28,547 bases of DNA, from the NCBI GenBank assembly GCA_023410155.1, contig JAEYQF010000248.1, forward strand, positions 1 through 28,547, in the 5' to 3' direction. A program made the translations under genes and the position numbers. This DNA comes from Verrucomicrobiota bacterium. Lineage in GTDB: Bacteria; Verrucomicrobiota; Verrucomicrobiia; Opitutales; Opitutaceae. The notes under the pieces are model-generated. The model did not search any database, was not told the origin of the DNA, and saw only the letters and a list, made by a program, of their open reading frames with translations. Shown in pieces: positions 7,678 to 19,023 of this stretch. Numbering within the stretch: the first letter of the stretch is position 1; each line of letters starts with the position of its first letter.

Positions 7678-7706
7678 AAAAAAGCGCGCACGAAATCGGC
7701 CGCGCT
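7678..7706 (-). terminator. Rho-independent terminator after the TPR-like gene
   Basis: On the minus strand the stem AGCGCG / CGCGCT encloses a 12-base loop and runs directly into TTTTTT. It is 26 bases past the stop of the TPR-like membrane protein gene at 7732. Confidence 0.75.
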
Positions 7707-7731
7707 CGGTCCTGATAGATTGCGCCCGAAC

Positions 7732-8424
7732 TCAGTCGTTCAGTCCCGGGAGCGAGATGCCGGGAGCGCCCGCCTCACCTGGGAAGCGCATACGCAGCAT
7801 CATGACGCGTTGCGTCCAAGGGCTGGTCGGATCGATGGACATGACCAGTTCGGAATATTTTTTCACGTCGTCAGCACGGCTGGCGGCCGCCGCCAGAACC
7901 GCGAGTTGATAAGCCGCTTCGGTGCGGACGGACTGGCTCTCCTGCGCGTCCGACGAGAGCGCATTCAGATCCTTCTCGGCGTCTGCGGAACGACCAGCGC
8001 CAGCTTTGGCCATGGCCAAGCCGAGCTTCGCGCGACCTTCGAGCGCCACGCCTTTCAGCGCGGGCAAGGCCTTCTCGTAAGCAGTCAGAGCGTCGGTGTA
8101 GCGAGCGGCCGCATACGCCTCGTCTGCGATGCGCAACTGAGCGGCTCCGGCGAGCGTGTGGCCCGGGTGTTCGGCGGCGAACCGGCTGAGCTGCTCGGTG
8201 TTGCTCGCAGCCGCGTAGTCCTTTTGCACGGAGAGTTCGCGCTGCTCGGCGACATATTCCCAGCCGTAGTAGGCGAGGATGACCACGATCACCGCCACGA
8301 TCGCTCCCAGCACGGCCTTGGAGTTCTTTTCCCAAAACATCTGCACGCGATCCTCGAAACTGGGCGTGACATTCGTCACTTCGGCAGAGGTGTTGGGCTC
8401 GGAGGGCGTAGCGGGGGTGCTCAT
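7732..8424 (-). CDS. Single-pass membrane protein with tetratricopeptide-like repeats
   Basis: The 230-residue protein has a polar N-terminus and one membrane helix at about 38-54 (AVLGAIVAVIVVILAYYG). An Ala-rich helical region then contains TPR-like pairs, for example LRIADEAYAAARYTDALTAY and RAKLGLAMAKAGAGRSADAE. The layout resembles YfgM-type proteins (a membrane helix followed by a TPR-like domain outside the cytoplasm), which help chaperone secreted proteins in E. coli. That comparison is by architecture only. The chosen start at 8424 (MSTPATP) leaves out 12 weaker upstream codons. It is divergent from the DUF899 gene across 188 bases and ends with its own terminator. Confidence 0.72.
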   Translation of the reverse strand: MSTPATPSEPNTSAEVTNVTPSFEDRVQMFWEKNSKAVLGAIVAVIVVILAYYGWEYVAEQRELSVQKDYAAASNTEQLSRFAAEHPGHTLAGAAQLRIADEAYAAARYTDALTAYEKALPALKGVALEGRAKLGLAMAKAGAGRSADAEKDLNALSSDAQESQSVRTEAAYQLAVLAAAASRADDVKKYSELVMSIDPTSPWTQRVMMLRMRFPGEAGAPGISLPGLND

Positions 8425-8612
8425 GCGATCGGGAGAGATTGGAAACGGTGACGAGAACAAAACGGACCGCAGGTGTCCATCCCCGGTTTTGGCGGGCGGT
8501 GCGAGGAGCGGCGGGAGGAAAACGCCGGAGTGGAGTCACCCGCCTCGGGCTGAGAACTTGTCCGATTCTGATACCGACGTTCGTTGAGGACGAAGAAGAA
8601 GCGCTCCGCACC

Positions 8613-9362
8613 ATGAATACACCCTCCACGCCTGCCCCCGCCCTCCCGCGTGTCGTTTCACGCGAAGAGTGGCTTGCCGCCCGGAAGCAATTGCTCGCCG
8701 AAGAAAAAGCTCTCACCCGTATGCGCGATGCCGTGGCCGCAAAGCGGCGAAGACTACCGATGGTGAAGCTGGACAAGGATTATGTCTTCCACGGGCCCGA
8801 CGGTGAAGTATCGCTCCTCTCCTTGTTCGCCGGCCGCCGGCAACTCTACGTCCATCATTTCATGTGGAGTGAGGAGCGTGGACACTGCCCGGGATGCTCC
8901 GCCACCGCGGACATGATCTTCAACAATCCGCATATCCTCGCGAACTTCGCTGCGCACGACCTGAGCTTCGTCTGCATCTCCCGCGCTCCGCTGAGCAAGA
9001 TCGAGGAGCGACGCTTGGAGCGCGGCTGGACGTTCCCGTGGGTGTCCTCCGAAGGGACCGACTTCAACTACGATTTCCACATCACGCTCGACGAATCCCG
9101 TGCGCCGATCGAATACAACTATCGATCGAAAGAGGAGCTGATCGCAGCCGGTTTCAAAGCGGAAGACCTCCGAGGCGACTGGACAGGCGCGAGTGTTTTC
9201 CTGCGGGACGGCGACACGGTCTATCACACGTATTCGGTCTACGCTCGCGGCCAGGATCATCTGGGCGTGAATTACAACTATCTCGATCTGACGCCGTATG
9301 GCCGGCAGGAAGACTGGGAGGATTCGCCTGCCGGGTGGCCGCAGCGTCCGACCTACGGATGA
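8613..9362 (+). CDS. DUF899 family thioredoxin-like protein
   Basis: The 249-residue protein matches the DUF899 family (COG4312), which is predicted to have a thioredoxin-like fold. Supporting features are VSREEWLAARKQLLAEEKALTR near the N-terminus, FMWSEERGHCPGCSATAD with a CxxC pair at C92 and C95, and the C-terminal YNYLDLTPYGRQEDW. The CPGC pair is compatible with dithiol-disulfide chemistry, but no enzyme activity has been firmly assigned to the family. The ATG at 8613 is preferred because the family similarity begins just after it; an upstream TTG in the same frame adds 58 unlike residues. No co-directional neighbour is close enough to form an operon. Confidence 0.86.
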   Translation: MNTPSTPAPALPRVVSREEWLAARKQLLAEEKALTRMRDAVAAKRRRLPMVKLDKDYVFHGPDGEVSLLSLFAGRRQLYVHHFMWSEERGHCPGCSATADMIFNNPHILANFAAHDLSFVCISRAPLSKIEERRLERGWTFPWVSSEGTDFNYDFHITLDESRAPIEYNYRSKEELIAAGFKAEDLRGDWTGASVFLRDGDTVYHTYSVYARGQDHLGVNYNYLDLTPYGRQEDWEDSPAGWPQRPTYG

Positions 9363-9426
9363 AAAACCCCCGCGCGCGAAACGCAGCGCTCAGCCACACT
9401 CCTGCAGCTGGAGGCCGAGCAGCGCG

Positions 9427-9569
9427 GAGAGATGGCGGCAAATCTCAGCTGGGGAAACCCGACGCACACCTGAAGGGTATGTGGAGCGGCTGACGGACGG
9501 AGCGCGAAGGCAAGGCGGGCGCCCTCTGCGCGCTCTGCTCTCACCAACTGAGAGGTGCCGCCAGATCTC
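9427..9569. repeat. Two copies of a 20-bp near-palindrome
   Basis: GAGAGATGGCGGCAAATCTC (9427-9446) and GAGAGGTGCCGCCAGATCTC (9550-9569) share the dyad framework GAGA-nn-TG-n-CG-n-CA-nn-TCTC. They lie 123 bp apart in the 241-bp gap between the convergent ends of the DUF899 gene and purU. They could be paired protein-binding sites, or a remnant of a duplicated coding stretch, since the copies differ mainly at every third base. Confidence 0.4.
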
Positions 9570-9603
9570 CTCGCCGCGGCCCGATCAACTGCATGAGTCC
9601 GGC

Positions 9604-10491
9604 TTAGTCGAAGACGACCGTCTTGTTGCCGTAGGCCAGCACGCGGGCGTTCAAGTGCCAGCGCACGGCCTGAGCGAGCACGCGCTTCTCCAGATCCCGG
9701 CCGATGCGAATGAGATCCTCGACTCCATAGCGGTGCGTCACTCGCGTGACGTCCTGATGGATGATGGGGCCTTCATCGAGATCGCGCGTCGCGTAATGCG
9801 CCGTTGCGCCGATGAGCTTCACGCCGCGGGCATGCGCCTGATGATACGGCTTACCCCCAGCAAACGCAGGCAGGAACGAATGGTGGATGTTGATCACCGG
9901 CCGCGCGAACTGCGCGAGAAAATCCCCGGAGAGCACCTGCATGTAGCGCGCGAGCACCACGAGGTCCGCCTCGACACCGGAAAGCAGGGAGAGTTGCTCC
10001 GCCTCGGCGGCCGCCTTCGTGTCCGGCGTGACCGGGATGTGATGATAATCCAAGCCGTAGCCGCGCGCAGCCTCACGCAAGTCGGGATGGTTCGACACGA
10101 CGCCGACCAGATCGCCGGCAAACTCCCCCGCACGCCACCGCAGCACGAGATCGTGAAAACAATGGCTCTCTTTCGAAACGAAAACGACGACGCGCGGGCG
10201 ATTGGCGGTCGAGACGACGCGAACCGTCATGCCCAGCGACGCTGCAAACGCACGAAACTCCGCCATGGCCTGCAGCTCGGTGGCCTCGATGTCGTCGGGA
10301 TTGGCCGCCGATGCGCTGGCGTAGGACGGCACCCATTCGACGCGCTGGAAAAAGATGCCCGCCTCCATATCGCGATGCTGATCGGCATGGAGGATGTTGC
10401 CGCCGCGTTCGAAGATCCATCCCGCCACGCGCGCCACCAGACCCGGTTGATCCGGACCGTGCAGGAGGGCGATGAGGCGGGTGGCTGACAT
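9604..10491 (-). CDS. purU: Formyltetrahydrofolate deformylase
   Basis: PurU hydrolyses 10-formyltetrahydrofolate to tetrahydrofolate and formate, balancing the one-carbon pool and feeding formate to purine synthesis. The 295-residue protein has an N-terminal ACT domain (about 1-85, opening with LIALLHGPDQPGLVARVAG) and a formyltransferase-type hydrolase domain. The catalytic Asn, His and Asp are visible as N201 and H203 in INIHHSFLPAF and D239 in DLDEGPIIHQD. Length and domain order match the family. It is downstream of carB on the same strand with a 92-bp gap holding a short hexamer repeat. The pairing of carB and purU joins two nucleotide/one-carbon functions, but co-transcription is only inferred. 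Confidence 0.95.
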   Translation of the reverse strand: MSATRLIALLHGPDQPGLVARVAGWIFERGGNILHADQHRDMEAGIFFQRVEWVPSYASASAANPDDIEATELQAMAEFRAFAASLGMTVRVVSTANRPRVVVFVSKESHCFHDLVLRWRAGEFAGDLVGVVSNHPDLREAARGYGLDYHHIPVTPDTKAAAEAEQLSLLSGVEADLVVLARYMQVLSGDFLAQFARPVINIHHSFLPAFAGGKPYHQAHARGVKLIGATAHYATRDLDEGPIIHQDVTRVTHRYGVEDLIRIGRDLEKRVLAQAVRWHLNARVLAYGNKTVVFD

Positions 10492-10500
10492 CGGATTTAG

Positions 10501-10536
10501 GAAATCGTGCTCGTGATCGTGATCTTACTCGTGCTC
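10501..10536. repeat. Hexamer repeat in the purU leader
   Basis: Six successive 6-bp units read GAAATC, GTGCTC, GTGATC, GTGATC, TTACTC, GTGCTC (consensus GTGNTC). The run occupies positions -45 to -10 relative to the purU start, so it would be transcribed in its leader as repeats of GANCAC. It looks like a simple-sequence tract; a role in expression is possible but not shown. Confidence 0.55.
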
Positions 10537-10583
10537 GAGGCCGGTGATTTCTCAGGGACCAAGAGCATGAATCAGAGGGCGGC

Positions 10584-13823
<3,240 letters not shown>

Positions 13824-13950
13824 GGGCGTGGATTTCGCCGAGGGTTGCGACCGCCGAAACCCGCGGCAAGCGGGAAAGCGGCACGCCTCCGAAAATGGGG
13901 GCGCACCCGGCGAAACTCGAAGCCACGCCGCCGGCAACGGCTCCCGAATC

Positions 13951-14038
13951 GGGCCGCATCGAGGCGCCACGCGGTGCGCACTCAGTCGCGACTCGGCACG
14001 CACTCAGGCGCGACTCGGCACCGACGGTTGAAACGCGT
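13951..14038 (-). repeat. 22-bp tandem repeat array, site B
   Basis: Two clear 22-bp units lie at 13973-13994 and 13995-14016, flanked by decayed units at 13951-13972 and 14017-14038. Read on the minus strand they are GAGTCGCGAC-TGA-GTGCGCACC and GAGTCGCGCC-TGA-GTGCGTGCC. The first differs by one base from a unit of site A. The array fills the gap between the end of the response-regulator gene (14110) and the carB start (13823), and is in the opposite orientation to sites A and C. Confidence 0.8.
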
Positions 14039-14109
14039 TGGCACAAGGGAGCACAACGCGCCCCTCGACCCGCTTCGCGCAACGCACGCCGAGAAATTCC
14101 GACGGCAAC

Positions 14110-15354
14110 TCAGAGCGCGACGCCGAGAACTTTCTCAGCGGCGGCTTTGTCACCCCGGCAGGCGTGAAGCACCATCTCGCGATATTGCTTCTCCTGTTGC
14201 GCGAGATACTCGGCGAGCGTGGGCCAGCTCTGCAGTTCGCGCAGACGCAGGGGCAACTGTTCGGAAGTAACGATGCGCGTCTCGGTGGTCGCCGCGATGC
14301 GCGAGACGACTTGATTGAGTTCGGCGAGATTCCCCGGCCATCGATACGCCGCGAGAATGGCGAGGGTATCGTCAGTGAACTCGATCAGGCTCGCGTCGAA
14401 ATTGGGATTCGTGGCCTGCGAGACGTAGTATTTAACCAGCAGCGGCAGGTCTTCGATGCGTTCGCGAAGCGACGGCATCTGCACGGGCAGCGAGGCGACG
14501 CGGTAGAAAAGTTCGTCGTGAAACTTGCCTTCGTCGGTGAGCAGCTCGAGGTCCGCAGTGGTCGCGCAGACCAGCCGGAAACCGTGGGCGGTGTTGCGCA
14601 GCACGCTGACGAGCTCCTTTTGCACGGCGAGCGAGAGGTGCTCCGGATGCTGGAGGAAGAGGGTCCCGCCCTTCGCCTGGCGAACCCAGGCGCCGCCTTC
14701 GCCATTCTGGCCGAGCAAACCGTCGCGGATGCTTGCTTCGGAGGAGAGGGAGCAATCGATGCGGACGAATTGATTTTCCGTGGCGCCAAGCGCCTCGTGG
14801 AGCAGCTCGGCGACGACGAGTTTGCCGGTGCCGCTCTCGCCCATCAGGAGGACGGGGGTGCGCGCAGCGGCGAGCTTGCGAATCTGCTGGATGAGGCGGC
14901 GCACGGTGGCGCTCTGTCCGACGATGCGGGCCTCGATGTCGCCTTGTTTGACCGTGGAGCCGGAGCCGTTGGCGGCTTGTTCGCTCTGGAAATCCTTGAA
15001 CTCGATCCCGCGCCGCAGCGTCGCGATCAGCTCGTCGACGCGAAACGGTTTTTGCAGGTAATCGAATGCGCCAAACTTCAACGCCTGCACCGCACTCTCG
15101 GTCGAAGCGTAGGCTGTCATGATCACCACGATCGCGTTGGGGTCGTAGGTCTTGAGCTGCTTGAGCAGCGTGATGCCGTCCATCGGCTTCATGTCGATGT
15201 CGGCCAGCACGAGGTCGAACTTCTCCGCCTTGTAGCGGGCGAGCGCCTTCTCACCGTCGGTGGCGAAGGCGGTCTGGAAGCCGGTGGGCTGGATGACGGC
15301 GCCGAGCATCTCGTGGATCGAGAGCTGGTCGTCGACGATGAGGACAGAGGGCAT
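14110..15354 (-). CDS. Degenerate NtrC-like response regulator
   Basis: The 414-residue protein has an intact N-terminal receiver domain (1-115) with the phosphorylatable D52 in LADIDMKPMDG, T80 in MTAYAS and K102 in LQKPF. An AAA+ domain (about 140-370) like that of sigma-54 activators follows. Walker A is intact (GESGTGK, 172-178), as are the RER-type arginine region (SLRERIEDLP) and YRWPGNLAEL. However, the GAFTGA loop that contacts sigma-54 is missing and replaced by GQNGEGGAWVRQ, and Walker B reads GGTLFLQHPE instead of GGTLFLDE. The C-terminal Fis-type helix-turn-helix stops after GDKAAAEKVLGVAL, before the recognition helix. It therefore probably cannot activate sigma-54 promoters in the usual way and may signal by protein contact. 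The pilC-like gene is 60 bp upstream, suggesting a joint transcript. Confidence 0.87.
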   Translation of the reverse strand: MPSVLIVDDQLSIHEMLGAVIQPTGFQTAFATDGEKALARYKAEKFDLVLADIDMKPMDGITLLKQLKTYDPNAIVVIMTAYASTESAVQALKFGAFDYLQKPFRVDELIATLRRGIEFKDFQSEQAANGSGSTVKQGDIEARIVGQSATVRRLIQQIRKLAAARTPVLLMGESGTGKLVVAELLHEALGATENQFVRIDCSLSSEASIRDGLLGQNGEGGAWVRQAKGGTLFLQHPEHLSLAVQKELVSVLRNTAHGFRLVCATTADLELLTDEGKFHDELFYRVASLPVQMPSLRERIEDLPLLVKYYVSQATNPNFDASLIEFTDDTLAILAAYRWPGNLAELNQVVSRIAATTETRIVTSEQLPLRLRELQSWPTLAEYLAQQEKQYREMVLHACRGDKAAAEKVLGVAL

Positions 15355-15414
15355 GGGAGGGTATATTCGTCCGACGGACGGGCGGGAAGTCAACCGAGCG
15401 CGCGAGGCGCCGGT

Positions 15415-16596
15415 TTATTGCAGACCACCGGCCACGGCTCCGAGTTGGAAGATCGGGAGGAACATCGCCATCACGATGCCGCCGACCACGACGCCAAGGA
15501 AGACGATAAGCATCGGCTCGATGAGCGACGTCAGCGCGGCCACGGTCGCCTCGCACTCCACGTCGTAGAAATCCGAGATCTTGGTCATCATGCCGTCCAC
15601 GTTACCGGTGGATTCACCAGCCTTGACCATGTGCTTCATCATGGGCGGGAAGAACTCGTTCGCCGCGAGCACTTCGGAGACCTGGCCGCCCTGACTGACG
15701 TGGCGGGCGATCTCGGTGCACGCCTCCTCGATCTGGACACGACCGCTGGCGGCCGAGACGATCTCCAGCGTGCGAAGGATCGGCACACCGGAGCGGATGA
15801 GGGTGGCGTAGGTGCGGCAGAAGCGGGACAGCGCGATCTTATGGATCAGGTTGCCGAAAATGGGAGCCTTGATGAGGAACCGATCTTTCTGGCGGCGACC
15901 GGCCGGAGTGGCCGTGTATTTGCCCAGAACCCACCAACCAGCCCAGCAGCCGATGAGGATCGCCCACCACCAGGCTTTCAGGAAATCGGACAGGTCGATG
16001 AGGAACTGCGTGGGCGCCGGCAGAGTGGCGCCGAAATCGGCGAACATCGCGGCAAACACCGGGATGACGAAAATCAGAAGGACGTTGACCAGCGCGATCG
16101 CGAGGCCGATGACCGCGATCGGGTAGGTCATCGCGGATTTCACCTTTTTGGTGAGTTTCACGGTCGACTCGAAGTAGCTGGCGACCTTGCCGAGAATCTC
16201 AGCGAGACCACCGCTGGCCTCGCCCGCCTCCACCATGGAGATGAAGAGCGAGTTGAAGGCGTTGGGGAATTTCTTCACCGCCGCGGAGAACGAATTGCCC
16301 GACGAGATATCCGTCCGCACGTCGCGGATAATGATGCGAAAACATGGATCCTCTGTCTGGTCCTGCAGCGCTTCGAGGCACTGCACGAGCGGCAGGCCCG
16401 CAGTGAGCAGGGACGCGAGCTGCTGCGTGAAGATCGCGAGCTCGCCGAGCGGCAGCTTGTATTTCTGAGCCTTGCGCTCGAGGGCCTTCTGCTTCGCGAG
16501 TTCCTGGGCCGCCTTGACATTCGGCCCGGTTTTCTTGCCCCCGGCAGGACGAGACATCACGCCCGCGGAAGAGGGAGCCGAGGAAAGTTGAGCCAT
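15415..16596 (-). CDS. Type IV pilus / type II secretion inner-membrane platform protein (PilC/GspF family)
   Basis: The 393-residue protein carries two GspF domains. The first starts near residue 57 (FTQQLASLLTAGLPLVQCLEAL) and the second near 260 (FCRTYATLIRSGVPILRTLEIV). Each ends in membrane segments, including VIGLAIALVNVLLIFVIPVF and LIEPMLIVFLGVVVGGIVMA. An MVEAGEASGGL motif and its second copy MVKAGESTGNVD are typical of PilC. These proteins form the inner-membrane platform on which an assembly ATPase drives pilin or pseudopilin polymerisation. The ATPase, pilins and secretin are not in the window, so pilus versus type II secretion cannot be settled. The start MAQLSS at 16596 is preferred over 48 unlike codons upstream; MSRPAGG is a later alternative. 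Confidence 0.92.
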   Translation of the reverse strand: MAQLSSAPSSAGVMSRPAGGKKTGPNVKAAQELAKQKALERKAQKYKLPLGELAIFTQQLASLLTAGLPLVQCLEALQDQTEDPCFRIIIRDVRTDISSGNSFSAAVKKFPNAFNSLFISMVEAGEASGGLAEILGKVASYFESTVKLTKKVKSAMTYPIAVIGLAIALVNVLLIFVIPVFAAMFADFGATLPAPTQFLIDLSDFLKAWWWAILIGCWAGWWVLGKYTATPAGRRQKDRFLIKAPIFGNLIHKIALSRFCRTYATLIRSGVPILRTLEIVSAASGRVQIEEACTEIARHVSQGGQVSEVLAANEFFPPMMKHMVKAGESTGNVDGMMTKISDFYDVECEATVAALTSLIEPMLIVFLGVVVGGIVMAMFLPIFQLGAVAGGLQ

Positions 16597-16778
16597 GCTG
16601 CCGAGGAAAGAGCCCGCCTCGCCGCTCGCAATCCCTTTCCGAGGCGCAGGTAGTAAAAATCCCGCTAGTGTAATCAGGGTTTTGACGGGTCTTTTTCGAA
16701 GGTCGACGAACACGCGCGGGACCAACGTGAGCTTGACCACCCCGACGCTGCACGGCGAAGCTCAACTCCACGCACCGC

Positions 16779-16852
16779 GCGGGTGTAGTTTAGTGGCAAA
16801 ACTCCTCTCTTCCAAAGAGGTATCGTCGGTTCGATTCCGTCCACCCGCTCCA
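16779..16852 (+). tRNA. tRNA-Gly (anticodon UCC)
   Basis: The acceptor arm GCGGGTG pairs with CACCCGC, followed by discriminator T and an encoded CCA (16850-16852). The anticodon stem CCTCT/AGAGG encloses the loop CTTCCAA, giving anticodon TCC for glycine. The T arm contains GGTTCGATTCC. It is 74 nt including CCA and lies 71 bases before the LarA-like gene on the same strand. Confidence 0.97.
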
Positions 16853-16923
16853 GCGCTCACGCGCCCGCCTTTTCAGGCCGAACTGCGTGTCGATTTCCTC
16901 CCCCGCTCGCCACCTGCCGCCGC

Positions 16924-18219
16924 ATGCCCGCACCCTTTCAAACTGTCGCGTCCGCTGGCAGCACCGTCACCGACGAAGCAGTGCGCGAACTGATCGCCCA
17001 AGCCTGCCCGCGGGAGGCGCTCCGCGGCAAACGGGTGCTGCTCATCATTCCGGATGGCACGCGCACCGCGCCGGTCGGGCTGATGTTCAAATCGCTGCAT
17101 GCGCACCTCTCGGCGGCAGTGCGGAAGTTCGACGTGATGATCGCACTCGGCACCCACCCGCCGATGAGCGACGAGGCGATCAACGCGCGGGTCGAGATCA
17201 CGCCCGAGGAACGCACGGCGGTGTATTCAAACGTTGAATTCATCAACCACGAGTGGGACAACCCCGCCGCGCTGCGCGACCTCGGCTCGATCCCGGCGGG
17301 CGAGATCCACGAGCTTTCCGGCGGGCGCTTCGCGATGGATGTGCCGGTGCACATCAACCAGCGGCTTTTCGACTACGACCAGCTCATCATCTGCGGGCCG
17401 GTGTTTCCGCACGAGGTCGTTGGTTTCTCGGGCGGCAACAAATACCTTTTCCCCGGCGTCGCCGGCCCGGGCATCCTGAATTTTTTCCACTGGCTCGGCG
17501 CGGTCGTCACCAACCCGATGATTATCGGCAACAAGTGGACACCCGTGCGCAAGGTCGTCGACCGCGCCGGCGCGATGGTCCCGATCCCGAAACTCTGCCT
17601 TTGCATGGTCGTGCGCGGGCACGGCGAGCTCGCGGGCCTTTTTGCCGGCACACCCGAACAGGCGTGGGACGCCGCCAGCGAACTCTCGCGCGAGCTTCAC
17701 ATCACCTACAAGGACCGGCCGTTTCACACGGTGCTGTCGTGCGCGCCGAAGATGTATGACGAACTCTGGGTCGGCGGTAAGTGCATGTATAAACTCGAGC
17801 CCATCGTGGCCGACGGCGGCGAGCTCATCATCTACGCGCCGCACATCCATGAAGTCTCCATCGTGCACGGCCGCACCATCGAGCGCATCGGCTACCACTG
17901 CGTGGACTATTTCCTGAAGCAGTGGGACAAGTTCCAGCACGAGCCGTGGGGCACCCTCGCCCACTCGACGCATGTGCACGGTATCGGAACTTTCGATACA
18001 GCCACGGGCCTCGAAACTCCCCGCGTGCGCGTGACCCTCGCCACCGGTATCCCGCGCGAGGTTTGCGAGCGCATCAACCTCGGCTACCGCGACTGGCGCA
18101 CCATTCACCCGGAAGCCTTCGCAAATCGCGAACACGAAGGCGTGTTTCTCGAGCCCAAAGCTGGCGAGCGCCTCTACCACCTGCGAAAAAAGCCGAAGTG
18201 GGCTGGGGGCGAAGCCTAA
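16924..18219 (+). CDS. LarA-like nickel-pincer racemase family protein (DUF2088)
   Basis: The 431-residue protein matches the lactate racemase LarA family, whose members interconvert 2-hydroxyacid stereoisomers using a nickel-pincer nucleotide bound to a Lys. Seen here are the nucleotide-site IPDGTRTAP (42-50), GTHPP with H78, and PHEVVGFSGGNKYLFPG with H163 and K173. These align in order with the two catalytic His and the cofactor-binding Lys of LarA. Known members use several different hydroxyacids, so the substrate is open; the residues between the motifs are not those of plain lactate racemase as far as I can judge. The cofactor-making genes larB, larC and larE are not in the window. It starts 71 bp after tRNA-Gly and ends 21 bp before rsmE. 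Confidence 0.85.
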   Translation: MPAPFQTVASAGSTVTDEAVRELIAQACPREALRGKRVLLIIPDGTRTAPVGLMFKSLHAHLSAAVRKFDVMIALGTHPPMSDEAINARVEITPEERTAVYSNVEFINHEWDNPAALRDLGSIPAGEIHELSGGRFAMDVPVHINQRLFDYDQLIICGPVFPHEVVGFSGGNKYLFPGVAGPGILNFFHWLGAVVTNPMIIGNKWTPVRKVVDRAGAMVPIPKLCLCMVVRGHGELAGLFAGTPEQAWDAASELSRELHITYKDRPFHTVLSCAPKMYDELWVGGKCMYKLEPIVADGGELIIYAPHIHEVSIVHGRTIERIGYHCVDYFLKQWDKFQHEPWGTLAHSTHVHGIGTFDTATGLETPRVRVTLATGIPREVCERINLGYRDWRTIHPEAFANREHEGVFLEPKAGERLYHLRKKPKWAGGEA

Positions 18220-18240
18220 ACCCGCCGATCGCAACGCACG

Positions 18241-18957
18241 GTGAACCTGATCCTCTTCGAAAGAGCGGAAATCGACCGACCGCTTCGGCGCGAAGATTCG
18301 CGCGCCCGTCACATCCTCGACGTGCTGCGCCGCGCGCCCGGTGAAAGTTTCGATGTCGGCCTGATCGACGGTCCGCGCGGCAAAGCCGAAGTTGTCTCCC
18401 TCGACGAACACGCGCTGACCCTGCGCTTCACCTGGCACGACTCGGTTCCGACACCGGAACGAATCACGCTCATCGTCGGGCTGCCTCGTCCGCAGACCGC
18501 GCGCGACATTCTGCGCGATGCGAGCACGCTCGGCGTGGCTGCGATGCACTTCGTCCGCACCGATCGTGGCGAACCGGGCTACGCGCAGAGCACGCTGTGG
18601 AGCAGTGGCGAGTGGGCGCGCCACGTTCGCGCCGGGCTCGAGCAGGCGTTCGCTACGAACCTGCCCGCCGTGACGCACGGACGCACGCTCGCCGAAACCA
18701 TCGCCGCTCTGCCAGCCCACGGCACCCGCCTCGCCCTCGACAATTACGAATCCCCCGAACCGCTCTCCCAATGTCGTATATTATATGACGATGTGTTCCT
18801 GGCGATCGGGGCCGAGCGGGGGTGGTCGGCGGCGGAGCGCGAGTTGTTGCGGGCGGGCGGCTTTCGATTCGTGCACCTCGGTTCACGCGTCCTGCGGACC
18901 GAAACGGCCTGCGTCGCTGCGCTTACCCTGGTTCGCGCGAAGCTCGCGTTGACTTAG
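18241..18957 (+). CDS. rsmE: 16S rRNA (uracil-1498-N3)-methyltransferase
   Basis: RsmE methylates N3 of U1498 in helix 44 of 16S rRNA using S-adenosylmethionine. The 238-residue protein has an N-terminal PUA-like part (RARHILDVLRRAPGESFDVGLIDG) and a C-terminal SPOUT knot. The knot motifs IGAERGWSAAER (189-200) and HLGSRVLRTETA (212-223) correspond to the canonical IGPERGW and LGxRILRTETA. The usual CEQ-type motif is present only as GLEQAFATNLP. It starts with GTG at 18241, since the coding similarity begins immediately at NLILFERAE. It follows the LarA-like gene by 21 bases, so the two are probably co-transcribed. It converges on rsmD, another 16S rRNA methyltransferase, across 66 bases. Confidence 0.93.
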   Translation: MNLILFERAEIDRPLRREDSRARHILDVLRRAPGESFDVGLIDGPRGKAEVVSLDEHALTLRFTWHDSVPTPERITLIVGLPRPQTARDILRDASTLGVAAMHFVRTDRGEPGYAQSTLWSSGEWARHVRAGLEQAFATNLPAVTHGRTLAETIAALPAHGTRLALDNYESPEPLSQCRILYDDVFLAIGAERGWSAAERELLRAGGFRFVHLGSRVLRTETACVAALTLVRAKLALT

Positions 18958-19023
18958 GCGGTCAGGGAAAAAGGCGAAGGGCGTCGACCGACGGCAGCGG
19001 GGTGGGAGCCCTCTCCACGCGTC

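Noticed and set aside
13824..14003. N-terminal extension of CarB up to 14003
   Set aside because: It would translate repeat array B, and CarB proteins start at MPKR-like sequence right before the first nucleotide site.
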